This document shows positions 61,976 through 64,000 of a stretch of 64,000 nt of DNA, one piece after another. The notes beneath the pieces were generated by a model that was given only the letters and a program-made list of their open reading frames with translations, was not told the origin of the DNA and did no database searches. The stretch lies in the NCBI GenBank assembly GCA_018398805.1, contig JAGFBZ010000855.1, positions 3,162,001 to 3,226,000 of the forward strand, in the 5' to 3' direction. Within the stretch, counting starts at the first letter, position 1. The number at the start of each line of letters is the position of its first letter. A program made the position numbers and the translations under genes. Origin of the DNA: Hirundichthys speculiger. Its lineage: Eukaryota; Chordata; Actinopteri; Beloniformes; Exocoetidae.

Positions 61976-62141
61976 ATGGATCCCTGGTCGGTCTGGCTCA
62001 TGGTTGCACTGTCCAGTGTCCTGAATCTGTGCTCCTGCTGGGCTTATACCTGCCCACCCATCTGCCGCTGCACCGCTGACACATTTGCAACAGAGACACT
62101 CAGGTGGCCCCGAGACCAGGAGCTACACCCGTGCTTCGACT
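61976..62141 (+). CDS. lhcgr: Glycoprotein hormone receptor (LH receptor-like), coding exon 1, frameshifted
   Basis: The receptor is a G-protein-coupled receptor with a leucine-rich ectodomain that binds LH on gonadal cells. ATG at 61976 starts MDPWSVWLMVALSSVLNLCS, a signal peptide with probable cleavage after C-W-A (residue 23). Then CPPICRC gives C26, C30 and C32 of the cysteine-rich N-terminal cap. The exon ends at GTGAGT (62142-62147). The ATG frame runs to D55 and would meet a TGA at the junction with exon 2. From 62086 the next frame reads CNRDTQVAPRPGATPVLR, supplies the fourth cap cysteine and splices in frame as ...R-L-R-L-T-H-L. So one base (or four) is missing at 62084-62088, in a T run before GC. 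Real inactivation, an allele or a sequencing error cannot be told apart here. Paralogues tshr and fshr are less likely. Confidence 0.78.
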
Positions 62142-62387
62142 GTGAGTAACCCAACTTTCTGCTCTGGCTGCAATCCAAGGTCACAGTAATACTCCTGAAG
62201 AGAATCTGAGGTGTTTTATACTAAACCCATCCCGATACTTGTGCAAATTTGTTACCTTTTTATTACTCTTACTGTCACTATACCATTGGTACAAGAGCCA
62301 TTTGCATGAATGAAGGCTAATTTTGAGAGACAACCTGATTTCCTTTTATGGATGTGGACCTAACAGCTTCATTAATGAATCTTACAG
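62142..62387 (+). other. lhcgr intron 1 (246 bp)
   Basis: Donor GTGAGT at 62142, acceptor TTACAG ending at 62387. Phase 2 if the exon 1 deletion is corrected, as expected for this receptor family. Short for a first intron of a human orthologue, but teleost introns are often compact. Confidence 0.75.
62175..62183 (+). promoter_or_regulatory. NR5A/SF-1 half-site in intron 1
   Basis: CCAAGGTCA is a perfect match to the nuclear receptor 5A site (YCAAGGYCR), 34 bases after the exon 1 donor. SF-1 controls gonadal genes, including LH receptor genes. A 9-bp match is expected by chance now and then in a window this size. Confidence 0.4.
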
Positions 62388-62459
62388 GAGGCTCACCCAT
62401 TTGCCCGTGAAACAAGTTCCCACTCATGCCTTCAAGGAGCTCATCAACATCACCATAAT
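62388..62459 (+). CDS. lhcgr: Glycoprotein hormone receptor (LH receptor-like), coding exon 2
   Basis: Encodes one leucine-rich repeat: RLTHLPVKQVPTHAFKELIN then ITI, beginning with the last base of a split leucine codon. The L-P-V-K...P...A-F...L pattern fits LHCGR best; human LHCGR has LPVKVIPSQAF at this place. Ending the exon at 62459 gives 72 bp, the size I recall for exon 2 in this family, and keeps phase 2 on both sides. The donor then is GCAAGT, a GC-AG intron. Using the GT at 62464 would give 76 bp and break the frame. Downstream exons (remaining repeats, hinge, seven-helix part) are not in the window. Confidence 0.83.
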
Positions 62460-63027
62460 GCAAGTAATCTATATATGTTTTTTTAATAACAGATATGACA
62501 GAATATGTAGTTGAAATTTAGGTTTTTATGGAAATACTCCCAAGTAGTCTCTGCTGTTTAACACATTCTATAAAGAAACTTGGGGACAAGTAATCATGTA
62601 TTTAATTATAAAGACTTAAACCGGGAAATAATTCGGACCTTAATCAGCAACACTTGACTCTATGAGTAAAAGTGAACATTATGGATCTTATACCCAAAGA
62701 AAAAAAAATGAACATAGTTCATGACAATTTCATATTTCTCAACAGAGCAGTGTGATAAAGGACCCCCCCACCCCTCCCCCCTCTAAAGGCTTTACCTGCA
62801 TGCTGATGTCACTGTGTTTCTAGGAGGGGGCAGTCTCACATGGCGTTGAATCCCATGTGTTCTCCATTTTTATTTACCTTACATTCGATAATAAGGAACA
62901 TTTCCTTCTTAGAACTATTTAAATGGGTCCAAAAGTGAAGTGCCGGTCTTCACTATACTGTGACCAGATGTAACCCAGATAGGATAAGTGACACTTAAGT
63001 TACATTGTCTCATTTTTAACCACCACC

Positions 63028-63091
63028 CTTGAACATGTTTGGATCATTGTGTTCAACTTTGTTCTCCTTTGCAAACGTCTGCAGTCATGGC
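63028..63091. repeat. Diverged direct repeat, left copy
   Basis: CTTGAACATGTTTGGATCAT with GTTCAACTTTGTTCTCCTTT and GCAAACGTCTGCAGTCATGG aligns along its length to 63670-63731 (CTTAAATATGTTTGGCTCAT, GTTCTAATTTGGTCTCCATT). The two lie 640 bp apart in the same orientation, so they may be ends of an element or a tandem-duplicated unit. Confidence 0.6.
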
Positions 63092-63669
63092 AGACGAAAG
63101 TACTGTTATGGGTGGAGTCAGATGCCATCCAACTGGAAGCTGGACGGTTTTGATCCCTAGCTCAGAAATGTTGAACCCCATATTTTCCCCCATTACAAAA
63201 ATCCACTTTAGAGACCCCTTAAAAAAAGAGAAAAGCCGAAAGAGGTTGCTTTTTGAAAATGAGGATGAATTCATGATGAATAGCACCTCCCTGTGTAGTT
63301 ACAGTAACTTTATTAATGTTTTTAGGAGCAGCACTAATGGTCGGCAACCTGTCAGTGATAAGAGTGAGCTCGCGCCCTTGTGTACAGACTTTGGAAGTAC
63401 AACTGAAGATTAGAACCACAAACTGAATTGCCAACAGTGTATCAATCATGCACTAGTAATCGCGCACTGAGCCGCATGCATGGGAGTCCAGCAAAAACCA
63501 CTTTGAAGGGATAGGCTACCATGGTGGACCTTACAGCAATATAATGATGCCCAGCAGCAATTTCAAGAAAGATAGAACTGGGTGGTGGAATGACAGTCAA
63601 AGCCAAGATTCGAATCACACTTGAATACTGCGAAACAATCAGATCAGTCAGTCGCATAAATTGATTGCA

Positions 63670-63731
63670 CTTAAATATGTTTGGCTCATTATGTTCTAAT
63701 TTGGTCTCCATTGCAAAATTGCAGTTTTGGC
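63670..63731. repeat. Diverged direct repeat, right copy
   Basis: Partner of 63028-63091, roughly three quarters identical by eye. The sequence between the two copies is not obviously repeated. Confidence 0.6.
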
Positions 63732-64000
63732 TTACAAAATACAGTCATCCCAGTGAATTTAGAGTTAATTTACAACTGTCATCCTTCATTTTCACAGCTT
63801 TAATCCCGTGTGAAGGTAATATGACATAAGGAGGTTCATGTGGTTCTGTCACTGATGACACATACTTGAAATCACAACGCGGCTTCATTTAGACAATCAG
63901 GCAAAAAGGATTTTTATAAAATGTAGGTGGTAATTATGACACGATATGTAACACAATCAGAAGAGGGGATAATGGAAAATGGATATGCAGCACAGTTGGA

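Larger units (their letters stand above)
62460..64000 (+). other. lhcgr intron 2, start
   Basis: Begins GCAAGT and continues beyond the window. A CCCCCC/CCCTCCCCCC pyrimidine tract lies at 62762-62785. It holds a pair of diverged direct repeats (63028-63091 and 63670-63731). A 124-codon frame at 63039-63413 begins within the first repeat, overlaps reverse frames, and shows no domain. No exon 3 was recognised. Confidence 0.6.

Noticed and set aside
62086..62141. Possibility that exon 1 frames are reconciled by the 76-bp version of exon 2
   Set aside because: The total length would restore phase after exon 2, but the junction itself reads TGA, so translation would already have stopped.
63039..63413. 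124-codon + frame in receptor intron 2
   Set aside because: Begins inside a diverged direct repeat, overlaps reverse frames of similar length, no receptor-like residues; not exon 3.

Overview
The window reads as intergenic DNA from a teleost fish, ending at the start of one host gene. The evidence is the repeat content: Tc1-type DNA transposons, hAT and TTAA-type miniature elements, an RTE-type LINE and tRNA-derived SINEs of kinds common in teleosts. The AT-rich background, the many microsatellites and a spliced vertebrate receptor gene fit. A percomorph-type genome is my inference. There are no bacterial-style genes, and most long open frames are chance or lie inside transposons.

The only host gene I can support is on the + strand at the right edge: the first two coding exons (61976-62141 and 62388-62459) of a glycoprotein hormone receptor, most likely lhcgr (LH/choriogonadotropin receptor). 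Exon 1 carries the signal peptide and cysteine-rich N-terminal cap. Exon 2 carries the first leucine-rich repeat. The rest lies beyond base 64000. Exon 1 has an apparent one-base deletion near 62084-62088 that puts a stop codon at the exon 1/exon 2 junction. Exon 2 makes family sense only with a GC (not GT) donor.

Layout. 1-272: pogo-type transposase fragment. 2.5-3.6 kb: a LINE fragment split by a hAT-like miniature element. 5-20 kb: sparse, with dispersed repeats, an RTE-tailed SINE (13.1 kb) and microsatellites. 20.8-21.6 kb: a non-autonomous DNA transposon with long inverted ends. 22.6-26.1 kb: Tc1 relic, a full-length SINE, a hAT BED-finger remnant. 28.1-30.0 kb: a Tc1-type element with a solo LTR inside its right inverted repeat. 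32.2-32.6 kb: TTAA miniature element. 33.3-36.3 kb: near full-length, inactivated RTE-type LINE with its target duplication. 39-47 kb: Tc1 relic, hAT miniature elements, candidate conserved non-coding blocks. 49.2-49.7 kb: two 5'-truncated retroposed copies 0.3 kb apart. 51.2 kb: a perfect 32-bp-arm palindrome abutting a truncated Tc1 end. 56.6-58.3 kb: an old Tc1 relic split by a younger one. 61.9 kb to end: the receptor gene.

The genes do not form a pathway. The biology here is a receptor gene 5' end next to about 60 kb of layered transposon insertions whose order can be read from target-site duplications. I saw no new coding system. The points most worth checking are the receptor exon 1 frameshift and GC splice donor, the palindrome, and the unclassified long-TIR element.
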